From Hyphomicrobiales bacterium (GTDB lineage: Bacteria; Pseudomonadota; Alphaproteobacteria; Rhizobiales; Rhizobiaceae), in NCBI GenBank assembly GCA_900470155.1, contig UBZT01000009.1, positions 1,232,213-1,296,212 on the forward strand: a DNA stretch of 64,000 nt, in the 5' to 3' direction. How positions within the stretch are numbered: position 1 is the stretch's first letter; each line of letters starts with the position of its first letter. The position numbers and the translations under genes were made by a program. Shown in pieces: positions 26,953 through 35,286 of the stretch. The notes beneath the pieces are model-generated. The model was not told the origin of the DNA, ran no database searches, and saw nothing but the letters and a program-made list of their open reading frames with translations.

Positions 26953-28368
26953 ATGCAAAACGTCCATCCCCTCATCCTGTGCGGCGGCATCGGCACACGC
27001 CTTTGGCCCCTATCCCGCACCGAGCACCCGAAACAGTTTCAGCGTATCGACGGCAACTCGGAGACCACGTTTTTTCATGCAACGGTCGAACGCCATCGCA
27101 TGCTGGGCTTTGCAGATCCCGTCGTCGCCGTCAGCAGTTCGCATGTCGCCACCGTCCTGCGCCAGCTGAACGACCTGAATTGCCCGGCCCGCATCATCGC
27201 CGAGCCGATCTCCCGAAACACCGGACCCGCGGTCCTTGCCGCAGCGCTGCATCTTGCGGAAACCGATCCGGCAGCGCTGATTTGCGTCATCCCGTCGGAC
27301 CATATCGTCAAGGGCGACCTGACGGGCAATGTTCTTGCCGCCCGCGCGGCTGCCGAAAGCGGCCATATTGTACTCTTCGGCGTGCCGCCGGAATATCCAG
27401 AAACAGGCTACGGCTACATCGTCGATGGCGGCCCATTGGACACGCTTGACTGCGCCCGCAAAGTTGCAAGCTTCATCGAAAAACCGCCGGTGGAAATCGC
27501 GACATCCCTGATCAAGGCCGGCAACGCCTACTGGGCGTCAGGCATCAGCCTGTTTCGTGCCGATGTGCTGATCTCCGAATTCCGGCGGCTCGATCCCATA
27601 ACCCATGAAGCGGTCAGCAATGCCATCAGGCTTGGCCTGCAGACCGAACATGCCCTTTATCTCAATGCCGAAGCGCTGTTTCCGGCGTCGAACCTTCCTA
27701 CCGAATCCATCGTCTTCGAACATTCGCCGCGCACGGTCATCGCGCCGCTGCATGTCGCCTGGAGCGATGTCGGCGCCTGGAACGCACTGCACCACATCGC
27801 GGAGAAGGACGAGGACGGCAATGTGCTGAGCGGTGACGTCATCAGCATAGACACCACCAACTCCTACATCCGCTCGACAAACAAGCTCGTCGCCGTGATC
27901 GGCATGCAGGACGTGGTTGTCGTCGATACCGACGATGCCTTGCTGATCACCACCCGCGACCAGGCCCAACAGGTGAAGCAGATCGTGAAAAAGCTCGAAA
28001 CCATCAAACGCCGCGAACTGGCCGAACATGCCCGCAACCAGATGGCCTGGGGCGAAATCCGCCGCGTGCAGAGCGGCCCCGGCTACGAACTTCGCATGAT
28101 GACGCTACGCGCCGGCACGATGTTGCCGATGCTGGAAGATCTGACCTCCCACCGCATGCTGACAGTGACCAGCGGTTCCGGTCTGCTGAAAACCGGGGTG
28201 ATCACCCGCGCGCTCCATGTTGGTGACAATTTCGAAGTGCCGCCGGGTGAAGCCACCGTCATCTATTGCGGACCGGAAGCCGAGATGCAGCTCGTCGAAG
28301 TCGTCTGCGAAGTGGTCATCGCAAAACTGGAAGCCCAGGCCGGCAGCCGCCAGCTCGTGAACAGCTGA
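26953..28368 (+). CDS. algA: AlgA-like mannose-1-phosphate guanylyltransferase with defective isomerase half
   Basis: Makes GDP-mannose from mannose-1-phosphate and GTP. Length is 471 residues, like bifunctional AlgA/ManC. Pyrophosphorylase motif GGIGTRLWPLSRTEHPKQF at 11-29, ETGYGYI at 150-156 and FIEKP at 174-178 are intact. The C-terminal cupin (about 365-455) keeps the fold (GEIRRVQSGPGYELRMMTL), but the metal-binding QMHHHRAEHW motif is replaced by PMLEDLTSHRM (392-402). The phosphomannose isomerase activity is therefore probably lost, and mannose-6-phosphate would have to come from another enzyme. Confidence 0.88.
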   Translation: MQNVHPLILCGGIGTRLWPLSRTEHPKQFQRIDGNSETTFFHATVERHRMLGFADPVVAVSSSHVATVLRQLNDLNCPARIIAEPISRNTGPAVLAAALHLAETDPAALICVIPSDHIVKGDLTGNVLAARAAAESGHIVLFGVPPEYPETGYGYIVDGGPLDTLDCARKVASFIEKPPVEIATSLIKAGNAYWASGISLFRADVLISEFRRLDPITHEAVSNAIRLGLQTEHALYLNAEALFPASNLPTESIVFEHSPRTVIAPLHVAWSDVGAWNALHHIAEKDEDGNVLSGDVISIDTTNSYIRSTNKLVAVIGMQDVVVVDTDDALLITTRDQAQQVKQIVKKLETIKRRELAEHARNQMAWGEIRRVQSGPGYELRMMTLRAGTMLPMLEDLTSHRMLTVTSGSGLLKTGVITRALHVGDNFEVPPGEATVIYCGPEAEMQLVEVVCEVVIAKLEAQAGSRQLVNS

Positions 28369-28378
28369 GGACGGGTCG

Positions 28379-29884
28379 ATGCGAAGAAGCGCCTCCCTTC
28401 TGTTCGCCGGACTGCTCGCCTCGACGGCTTTCGGCGCGAATGGCGAAAGTCTCGACCACGCAGCTCTTGCCGACCTGACCCGCCAGATCACTCTGATCGA
28501 GGACAAGGCTCACTCTGACGGAGCGAATGTGCGGAGCCTCGCACCGTTGCTGACGGAACGTTTGCAAGGCATCGGGGCGTCCGTTCCGCTTCAGGCGCCC
28601 GCTTTCGCCACGATCGAGAACAAGGCCGGCCTGCACTCGATCCCGGTCGACTTCATGCTGGCGCAGCTTCGTCTTCAGACCGGCACGCGCTTCAATGCCA
28701 ATGTCGGAAAGGCGCTCACCGCCACCAACGCCCCCGCCCTGTTCATCCGCGGTGGCACGATCACGCTGAAACAGCTTGCCGTGGAGGCGGCAATGCAGTT
28801 TCCGGGTGCGCTTGAGAAGAACGGCGAAGCCTACAAGGTCAATTGGCCGATCATCATCTGGTCAGACTCCGGGCTAGTCCTTGAAGAAAGCGACAGGCTC
28901 GAACTATCCACCCGCGCCGGCGCCTTTGTTCTGAACGCCGGGCTCCTGCAGCTCGACAATGCCGCAATATCGGGCTCAGCCGAGAGCAATGCCGGTCTGG
29001 CCGACTTCAAACCCTTTGTCGTCACGGCGATGAGCGGCGCATTGCAGGCCAAGCGGGCCAAGTTCAGCAATCTCGGCTTCCAAGGCTCGGCTTCGACAAC
29101 CGGCATCTCGATCATTGGCGCGGCTCTTATGCCTGCCAAGATGCAGTCCTTCTTTGTTGACAGCAGTTTCGACAAGGTCAGCAGCGTCAGCTTGCTGAAC
29201 ACGCACAATATACTGATCTCCGGAAACCAGTTTCGTGACGCGGCCGGCCCGGCGATTGCCATGAAAGGCATCACCAACGGGCGCGTTCTGTCCAATATCG
29301 TGACAGGCTCTCGCCAGGGCCAGGGCATCAATGTTCAAAATCGCAGTTCTGATATCGAAGTGGCGCACAACGTCATACTCGACAATCGCGGCAGCGGCAT
29401 CTTTCTAGCCAACGGTGTGCGCGACATCACCGTGTCCTCCAACCTGCTCTCGGGCAACGGCCGTGGCGGCATCTCGGTCGTGCGCGGCACCTGCGTCGAC
29501 CTAGCCGGCAATATTGTCATCGGCAATCGCCAGGTCGGCATCAAGGTCCGCGCCAGCGATCAGCTGGCGCTGTCGCAAAACGAGCTGATCAGCAATTCCG
29601 GACCCGGCATCTTTGTGACCGAGCAGGGTCCGCAAGCCGCACTCACAATCAACGACAATCAATTTATTGCCAACAAATCCGGCCTTCACGGCGGGTCGGC
29701 AAGCGAAGTGGCTCTGGCCGGCAATGATTTCGCCGGCCAGTCCCCCATCCTGCTCGACGGCGAATTTGCCAGCTATGTGCCGCAACTCCTGCGCGTCTCG
29801 ACCGCAGATCAGGCTGCCCAACCCTTCATCATCCACGCCAATGAACAGTCGTCCCCGCGGACGGACTGCCAGTCAGGGAGCTAA
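28379..29884 (+). CDS. algG: AlgG-like periplasmic parallel beta-helix protein lacking the epimerase motif
   Basis: Secreted protein of 501 residues with signal peptide 1-19 (ASTAFG|ANG). The C-terminal half has repeated turns such as NLLSGNGRGGISV and NIVIGNRQVGIKV, typical of right-handed beta-helix (CASH) proteins like mannuronan C5-epimerase AlgG. In Pseudomonas AlgG the catalytic DPHD sits in YGIDPHD; the aligned segment here reads GINVQN, with N318-V319-Q320-N321 in its place. Epimerisation is probably absent. AlgG also protects polymer in the periplasm as part of the export complex, and that role could remain. Confidence 0.78.
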   Translation: MRRSASLLFAGLLASTAFGANGESLDHAALADLTRQITLIEDKAHSDGANVRSLAPLLTERLQGIGASVPLQAPAFATIENKAGLHSIPVDFMLAQLRLQTGTRFNANVGKALTATNAPALFIRGGTITLKQLAVEAAMQFPGALEKNGEAYKVNWPIIIWSDSGLVLEESDRLELSTRAGAFVLNAGLLQLDNAAISGSAESNAGLADFKPFVVTAMSGALQAKRAKFSNLGFQGSASTTGISIIGAALMPAKMQSFFVDSSFDKVSSVSLLNTHNILISGNQFRDAAGPAIAMKGITNGRVLSNIVTGSRQGQGINVQNRSSDIEVAHNVILDNRGSGIFLANGVRDITVSSNLLSGNGRGGISVVRGTCVDLAGNIVIGNRQVGIKVRASDQLALSQNELISNSGPGIFVTEQGPQAALTINDNQFIANKSGLHGGSASEVALAGNDFAGQSPILLDGEFASYVPQLLRVSTADQAAQPFIIHANEQSSPRTDCQSGS

Positions 29885-29889
29885 AACCG

Positions 29890-31338
29890 ATGGTCTTTTC
29901 ATCCGAGACATTTCTGTTCCTGTTTCTACCGCTCTTCCTGGTGGCCTATTATCTGACGCCGGATCGCCTGCGTTCATGGACCATCCTGATCGGTTCCTAC
30001 ATCTTCTACTGCTGGTGGCGCGCCGACTTCCTGCTGCTGTTCATCGCCGTCACCGCCTGGGCCTATGGCTGCGGCCTGCTGATCGCTAGATGGGAAGGCG
30101 AGGCCAGAGCCAAGACCACCATGGTCATCGGCATCATCGGATGCCTGATCGTGCTCGGCATCTTCAAGTATCTCAACTTCTTCATGGACAGCTTTGCAGC
30201 CCTCATCGGCACGACACCGGAGAACCTCGGCTATCATTGGCAGCTGATCCTGCCGATCGGCGTCTCCTTCTACGTCTTCCATGCCATCGGCTACATCGTC
30301 GACGTCTTCCGCAAGGATACACCCGCGACCCGCAGCTTCGTCGATTTCGCCGCCTTCATGGCCCTCTTCCCCCACATGATCGCCGGCCCGGTCCTGCGTT
30401 TCCGTGACCTGACCGATCAGTTCATCAAGCGTGAACACAGCCTGCCGATCTTCACCTCCGGCCTCTATATCTTCACCATCGGCCTGTCGAAGAAGGTCCT
30501 GATCGCCGACACCGTAGCCCCGATTGCCGACCAGACCTTTGCCATGGCCAATCCGACCATGGTGGAATCCTGGCTCGGAGCGATCGCCTACATGCTGCAG
30601 CTCTACTTCGACTTCTCCGGCTATTCGGACATGGCGATCGGCCTGGCGCTGATGATGGGCTTCCGCTTCAAGCAGAATTTCAACACGCCTTATCTCAGCC
30701 TGTCGATCACCGAGTTCTGGCAGCGCTGGCACATCAGCCTTTCCACCTGGCTGCGTGACTATCTCTACATCCCGCTCGGCGGCAACCGTAAAGGCTCGGC
30801 CCGGACCTATATCAACCTGTTCCTCGTCATGCTGCTCGGCGGCCTGTGGCATGGTGCGGCCTGGACCTATGTGCTTTGGGGTGCGTGGCATGGTGCATGG
30901 CTTGCCTGCGAACGCTACACCGGATGGGCCAGGAACGTCCCGAGCCGCGCCATCGCTCTTCCCGTCACCCTCGTTCTCGTCCTGATCGGGTGGGTCATGT
31001 TCCGGGCTGCCAATGTCGGTGACGCCTTCACCGTCTATGGCGGCATGATCGGCCTCAACGGCATCAACCCGAGCATCGAGTTCCTCGCCAATGTCACGCG
31101 GGAAAACCTGCTCTTCCTCGCACTCGCCATCGGTGCAGTCTTCGCCGAACCCTATTTCAAGAAGCTGACCGATGCCGAGAATGGCATCGAGGCGCATGGC
31201 TTCTCGGTCTCAGCCAATGGAACCGCCGTTGCCATCCCCTCGCTGGCCTATCCGATTGCCATGAGCCTGCTGCTGGTCGTGACCGTGGCGCGCCTGTCGG
31301 AACAGTCGGTTTCGCCCTTCCTCTACTTCCAGTTCTGA
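29890..31338 (+). CDS. algI: AlgI-like MBOAT O-acetyltransferase
   Basis: Inner-membrane protein of 482 residues with about ten hydrophobic segments that passes acetyl groups to the periplasm for alginate O-acetylation. MBOAT hallmarks: PHMIAGP at 161-167, FWQRWHISLSTWLRDYLYIPLGG at 276-298 (read with breaks), and the active-site His321 in GGLWHGAAW. All are intact. It is followed 13 bases later by algJ, its usual partner. Homologues also acetylate other polymers, but context fixes the AlgI call. Confidence 0.93.
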   Translation: MVFSSETFLFLFLPLFLVAYYLTPDRLRSWTILIGSYIFYCWWRADFLLLFIAVTAWAYGCGLLIARWEGEARAKTTMVIGIIGCLIVLGIFKYLNFFMDSFAALIGTTPENLGYHWQLILPIGVSFYVFHAIGYIVDVFRKDTPATRSFVDFAAFMALFPHMIAGPVLRFRDLTDQFIKREHSLPIFTSGLYIFTIGLSKKVLIADTVAPIADQTFAMANPTMVESWLGAIAYMLQLYFDFSGYSDMAIGLALMMGFRFKQNFNTPYLSLSITEFWQRWHISLSTWLRDYLYIPLGGNRKGSARTYINLFLVMLLGGLWHGAAWTYVLWGAWHGAWLACERYTGWARNVPSRAIALPVTLVLVLIGWVMFRAANVGDAFTVYGGMIGLNGINPSIEFLANVTRENLLFLALAIGAVFAEPYFKKLTDAENGIEAHGFSVSANGTAVAIPSLAYPIAMSLLLVVTVARLSEQSVSPFLYFQF

Positions 31339-31351
31339 CAGGAGATAAGAC

Positions 31352-32500
31352 ATGGCCAGCATTCGCCAACATGCAGCGACATTGCTTCTTCCGACGGTCT
31401 TCTTCGGTTACGCGATCTATGCCAATTCAACCATGCTCTTCGCTGCCGCTGGCAGCGAAGCGGAGGCCGCTCAGGTCAACGACCTTTCGCTCTCCTATGT
31501 CATCGACGGTGAAGCCACCCGCGATCTCGACGCGCTCTACAAGAACGAACTGCCGCACCGCGACGCCGCCGTCGGCGTTATCGGCAATGCCCGCTTTGCC
31601 TTGCTCGGCTCAGGCCGCAAGGGCGTCATCGTCGGCGAAGACGGCTGGTTTTTCACCGGCGAGGAATTCAAGCGCGTCAAGGCTACGGAGATCGAGGCGG
31701 CGGTGAGCCAGATTGCCGAAGTGCGCAACAAACTGGCCGACGCAGGCATCGAACTGGTCATGGTCCCGCTGCCGGCCAAGTCCGACATCTATACTGAGCA
31801 CCTGCCCGACATGATGCGCAACGACGCCATGGTGAACGCCTACACCGACTTCTCGACCGCTCTCAAGCAGGCCGGCATGAAGGTTGTCGATACACGCACC
31901 GCCATGCTCGCAGCCAAGCCGCAGGACGAGATGTTCCTGAAGTCCGACACCCACTGGACTCCGGCCGGTGCCAAGGTGACAGCGGAAGCGGTACAAAGCA
32001 CATTCCAGCAGAGCGGCATCCTGCTCACCTCCGAGCAGGTCACCGCCGGCTGGCAGACCCCGGTCGAAGTCTGGGGAGACCTGACCAAATACATCACCTC
32101 GCCCGACTATGCTCCACGCGTCGGCCTGAAGCCCGAGAACATTCCGATCTATCGAACCTCGGTAGCGCCAGCGGAGGGGGGCAGCGACATTTTCGGTGGC
32201 GACGCATCCGTTCCGGTCATGCTGGTCGGCACTAGCTACAGCGCCAACGAAAACTGGTCCTTCGCCGATTTCCTCCGACAGACGCTGTCTTCCGATGTCG
32301 TCAACGTCGCCAAGGAAGGCCTTGGCCCCGGCGTGCCGATGATGGACCTGCTCGAGGGCCAGGTACTGGCCGAGACGCCGCCAAGCGTGATCGTCTGGGA
32401 ATTCCCGGTCCGTTACCTCGGCACGGACACCTTGTGGAAACGCAAGAGCAATTCCGGCACAGGCGGACATCACGGCCCGGTTGGAGAAGGCAATGTCTAA
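31352..32500 (+). CDS. algJ: AlgJ-like SGNH O-acetyltransferase
   Basis: Periplasm-facing, membrane-anchored acetyltransferase, 382 residues. One N-terminal anchor at about 10-30, then an SGNH-like domain. Catalytic D199 and H201 in SDTHW and Ser295 in LVGTSYS are present, as in AlgJ/AlgX. The stop overlaps the next start by 8 bases. Together with AlgI, AlgX and AlgF it forms a complete acetylation set. Confidence 0.9.
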   Translation: MASIRQHAATLLLPTVFFGYAIYANSTMLFAAAGSEAEAAQVNDLSLSYVIDGEATRDLDALYKNELPHRDAAVGVIGNARFALLGSGRKGVIVGEDGWFFTGEEFKRVKATEIEAAVSQIAEVRNKLADAGIELVMVPLPAKSDIYTEHLPDMMRNDAMVNAYTDFSTALKQAGMKVVDTRTAMLAAKPQDEMFLKSDTHWTPAGAKVTAEAVQSTFQQSGILLTSEQVTAGWQTPVEVWGDLTKYITSPDYAPRVGLKPENIPIYRTSVAPAEGGSDIFGGDASVPVMLVGTSYSANENWSFADFLRQTLSSDVVNVAKEGLGPGVPMMDLLEGQVLAETPPSVIVWEFPVRYLGTDTLWKRKSNSGTGGHHGPVGEGNV

Positions 32501-33266
32501 GCATCTTTATCCGCTCGCGGTTCTCGTCCTGTGTGCCGGCGCGTTTGCGGCCCAGCCGAGTGTCGCTCGCGTCAAGCCGTTCTTCCCCCGACCGAAGGCG
32601 GAAGAAACGGTGGTCGTACCAAAACCGGCCCCAACCGGACCTGCGTCAAAACTGCCCCTTGAATTGCAGGCTGTCCGAAAGGACCTGCTCGCCGGCAAGC
32701 GCATCAGCTACCGGCAATTGCAGGCGCTCGCCGATGCCGGTGACGGCATCGGTGCCTTCAGGCTAGCCGAGAGGATCGGCAAGGACGGCGATCCCAAGTT
32801 CACGACAGATGCCCTGCACTATTTCACCATCGCCGCTTTCGAGGGGCGCGGCTATGCGGTGCGCCACATCCTCAATCTGCTGGAAAAGCCAGACGCGCAA
32901 TTCCGGCCCGCCCATCTGAAAAGTGCAGAAGCCGTCCTGCGCGCACAGGCCAAAAAGGGCAATGAGAAGGCTGTCGACGCGCTTGTCCGCTTCTACAGCC
33001 AAGGCCATCCCTTCGGCGAAAAGCGCGACGAGCTTGAGGCGCTGCTCTCGTCTGGCGCAGGCGAAAAGAACGGCCAAACGGCGTTCAAGCTCGCCGTGCT
33101 GCTGCTTTCCAACAATGAACGCACGCCCGAGCAGACCGCACAGGCGGGCCGCTACCTCACCATCGCTCAGAACAGCGGCAGCATCGGCATCAAGGCCGCC
33201 GCTGGCAACATACTGGCAACACTCAAGAACCCACCCTCGGAAGAACACGCGGAGGTACAACCATGA
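32493..33266 (+). CDS. Small secreted Sel1/TPR-like protein of the alginate-type locus
   Basis: 257 residues from the ATG at 32493, which has GGAGAAGG upstream and overlaps the algJ stop. Signal peptide about 1-25 (ends near PSVA). Not a lipoprotein: the Cys in LVLC has Leu at -1. The rest is helical with Sel1/TPR-like units such as GDGIGAFRLAERIGKDGDPK and ARRYLTIAQNSG-like segments near the end. The start of algX overlaps its stop. Pseudomonas has no counterpart besides AlgK, so this may be one part of a split AlgK function. Exact role unknown. Confidence 0.75.
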   Translation: MSKHLYPLAVLVLCAGAFAAQPSVARVKPFFPRPKAEETVVVPKPAPTGPASKLPLELQAVRKDLLAGKRISYRQLQALADAGDGIGAFRLAERIGKDGDPKFTTDALHYFTIAAFEGRGYAVRHILNLLEKPDAQFRPAHLKSAEAVLRAQAKKGNEKAVDALVRFYSQGHPFGEKRDELEALLSSGAGEKNGQTAFKLAVLLLSNNERTPEQTAQAGRYLTIAQNSGSIGIKAAAGNILATLKNPPSEEHAEVQP

Positions 33267-34627
33267 CCACCCGACAACACTATGGCCATCTGGGCGGCGT
33301 GCTCGCCGCATTCACCTTGTGCAGCACCTCGGCAGCATGGGCGCAGGCCAGCGCAGAGCCTTCATCCGCCTATGGCTGCCGCAATCTGGAGGAGATTTCA
33401 GAGCTGCAGATGATCGAGGGCAAGGACGGCATGTTCTTCCGCATTCTCGCGGATCTGCGCCTGCAGCACGCATTCACCGATCAGACCGCCGACAATCTGG
33501 CGGCCATGGCTAAGGCGCTCGAGCAGAAGGGCACGACACTGATCTATGTGCCACTGCCGACGAAATCCCAGGTTCTGCCTGAGCTCGTACCCGCAAGGGC
33601 CGCACTCTATGGATTTGATGCCGATATCGCGGTGCAGATCTACAGCGATGTCATTCGTCGCCTGAGCGAAAGAGGCGTGGCGGCGGTCGATATCGCCTCG
33701 CCCATGCGCAAGGACAACATCAACGGTTTCGGCGAACATTCCTTCTTTCAGTCGGACTTTCACTGGACGGCCCACGGTGCGAGCGTTGCGGCAAAGGCGA
33801 TCGCCGACCGCATGAAACAATTGCCTGCCTTTGGCGATGTAACGCCCGTGCAGTTCGACATGGAAGAGGTCAAGCCGGATCCCGAATATTCGAGCATGCG
33901 CGAGCTTCTGCAAAAGCACTGCATCTCGAACGTTCCAACGGTCACCGCACATGCCTACCGTGCAGTGCGCGCCGAGGAAGCATCCACCGACGGTGCTTCC
34001 ATGGACATTTTCGGCGGCGGTGATGAAGCCACCATAGCGTTGATCGGCACAAGTTACTCCGACAAGCCGATCAGCAATTTCTCCGGATATCTCGAACACT
34101 GGACCCAAGTCCCGGTGGACAATTATTCGATCTCGGGCGGCAACCAGTTCGGCTCGATCCTCTCCTACATCACCTCGCGAGAGTTCCAGGAGCAGCGTCC
34201 ACGCTTCCTGATCTGGGAAAATCCGATCTACAACAATCTCGGCCAATTCGGCGCGGCACCCTGGAAAGAGATCATTGCGGCGTCTCTCGGCGAATGCAGC
34301 CCGCCACTGACGACGGCATCGGTCGATGGCAAGACCGTCGAAGCGGATCTTGCCCAGATCAAACTGAGTGGAAATGACGTTCTGCTCGCCGACATCGGCT
34401 CAGACACCAGCCGTAACGTTACCTTCAAATTCACCGGTGCGGATGGCCAGACGCGCACCCGAGCCATGGATCGCGGCGACCGCCTGCGCTCCACCGGTCG
34501 CTACTACTTCTCGCTGGGCGGCTTTCCTGCCGGATCGTTCAGCAAGGTCGCCGTCTCGTTCGATGCTCCTGTCGGCGAAGACACCTCCCTCTCTGTCTGC
34601 AAGACGAAACTCGGAGAAGAGTCATGA
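33263..34627 (+). CDS. algX: AlgX-like alginate O-acetyltransferase
   Basis: Periplasmic acetyltransferase of 454 residues (Pseudomonas AlgX is about 474). Signal peptide 1-27 (SAAWA|QAS), SGNH domain with D165 and H167 in SDFHW and Ser264 in LIGTSYSD, then a C-terminal beta-rich domain (about 345-450) in the place of the AlgX carbohydrate-binding module. The catalytic triad is complete. It would transfer acetyl groups onto mannuronate residues and, by analogy, contact AlgK-type scaffold proteins. Confidence 0.9.
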   Translation: MTTRQHYGHLGGVLAAFTLCSTSAAWAQASAEPSSAYGCRNLEEISELQMIEGKDGMFFRILADLRLQHAFTDQTADNLAAMAKALEQKGTTLIYVPLPTKSQVLPELVPARAALYGFDADIAVQIYSDVIRRLSERGVAAVDIASPMRKDNINGFGEHSFFQSDFHWTAHGASVAAKAIADRMKQLPAFGDVTPVQFDMEEVKPDPEYSSMRELLQKHCISNVPTVTAHAYRAVRAEEASTDGASMDIFGGGDEATIALIGTSYSDKPISNFSGYLEHWTQVPVDNYSISGGNQFGSILSYITSREFQEQRPRFLIWENPIYNNLGQFGAAPWKEIIAASLGECSPPLTTASVDGKTVEADLAQIKLSGNDVLLADIGSDTSRNVTFKFTGADGQTRTRAMDRGDRLRSTGRYYFSLGGFPAGSFSKVAVSFDAPVGEDTSLSVCKTKLGEES

Positions 34628-35259
34628 TGACGAAAACCCACTTCAACCTCGCTTTGGTATCGATGGCAACAACGCTTGCTTTCGCGCTGCCATCCCTGGC
34701 CGACGATGGCGGTCTGTACGAAAAGCCGATCGACCCGAACTCGGCCTTTGTCAGGGTTATCGCACCCGGCTCATCGATTGCCTCGGTCAAGAACAGCTCG
34801 TTCAGCCAACTGAACGACGGCGTATCGCCTTATGTGGCGGTGGCACCCGGCGACATCGCGGTGTCATCCAGCTTCCGCCAGGTAAGTGTCGAGGCGGCAG
34901 CCGGTAAATTCTATTCAGCCGTCATTACCCAGGATGGTGTCGTCACGGTCGAAGACGACATGACGAAGAATCCATCCAAGGCAACATTGACCCTCTACAA
35001 CCTGACGGAAAAGGCGGCGCTCGACCTCTTCGTTCCACAGGCAGGATCGGATGCCGTCTCGGATGTCGACAGCGGTGCATCGAAGTCGGTTGCCCTGCGA
35101 GCCCCGCTGAAAGTCGATCTCGTGGTCCGCGACGGCGAAAAGGAAATCGCCAAGATCGACGCTGTCGAATTCAAGCGGCTTGCCGGTGTGACCATAGTGG
35201 TCACCGGCACGGGCGATGACGTCACCGCAGTTGCCGTTCCCAGCACCATTGCGCGTTAA
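34624..35259 (+). CDS. algF: AlgF-like acetylation protein
   Basis: Periplasmic protein of 211 residues (Pseudomonas AlgF is about 216). Signal peptide 1-26 (LPSLA|DDGG), followed by GLYEKPIDPNSAFVRVIAPG, matching the LYdPxPPxGSAFVRV pattern of AlgF. Needed for O-acetylation in Pseudomonas, with no catalytic residues known. It overlaps algX by ATGA; an ATG three bases later is an alternative start. Confidence 0.87.
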   Translation: MMTKTHFNLALVSMATTLAFALPSLADDGGLYEKPIDPNSAFVRVIAPGSSIASVKNSSFSQLNDGVSPYVAVAPGDIAVSSSFRQVSVEAAAGKFYSAVITQDGVVTVEDDMTKNPSKATLTLYNLTEKAALDLFVPQAGSDAVSDVDSGASKSVALRAPLKVDLVVRDGEKEIAKIDAVEFKRLAGVTIVVTGTGDDVTAVAVPSTIAR

Positions 35260-35286
35260 TTCCTGAAAGAGCTCCGGAGGTTTATC

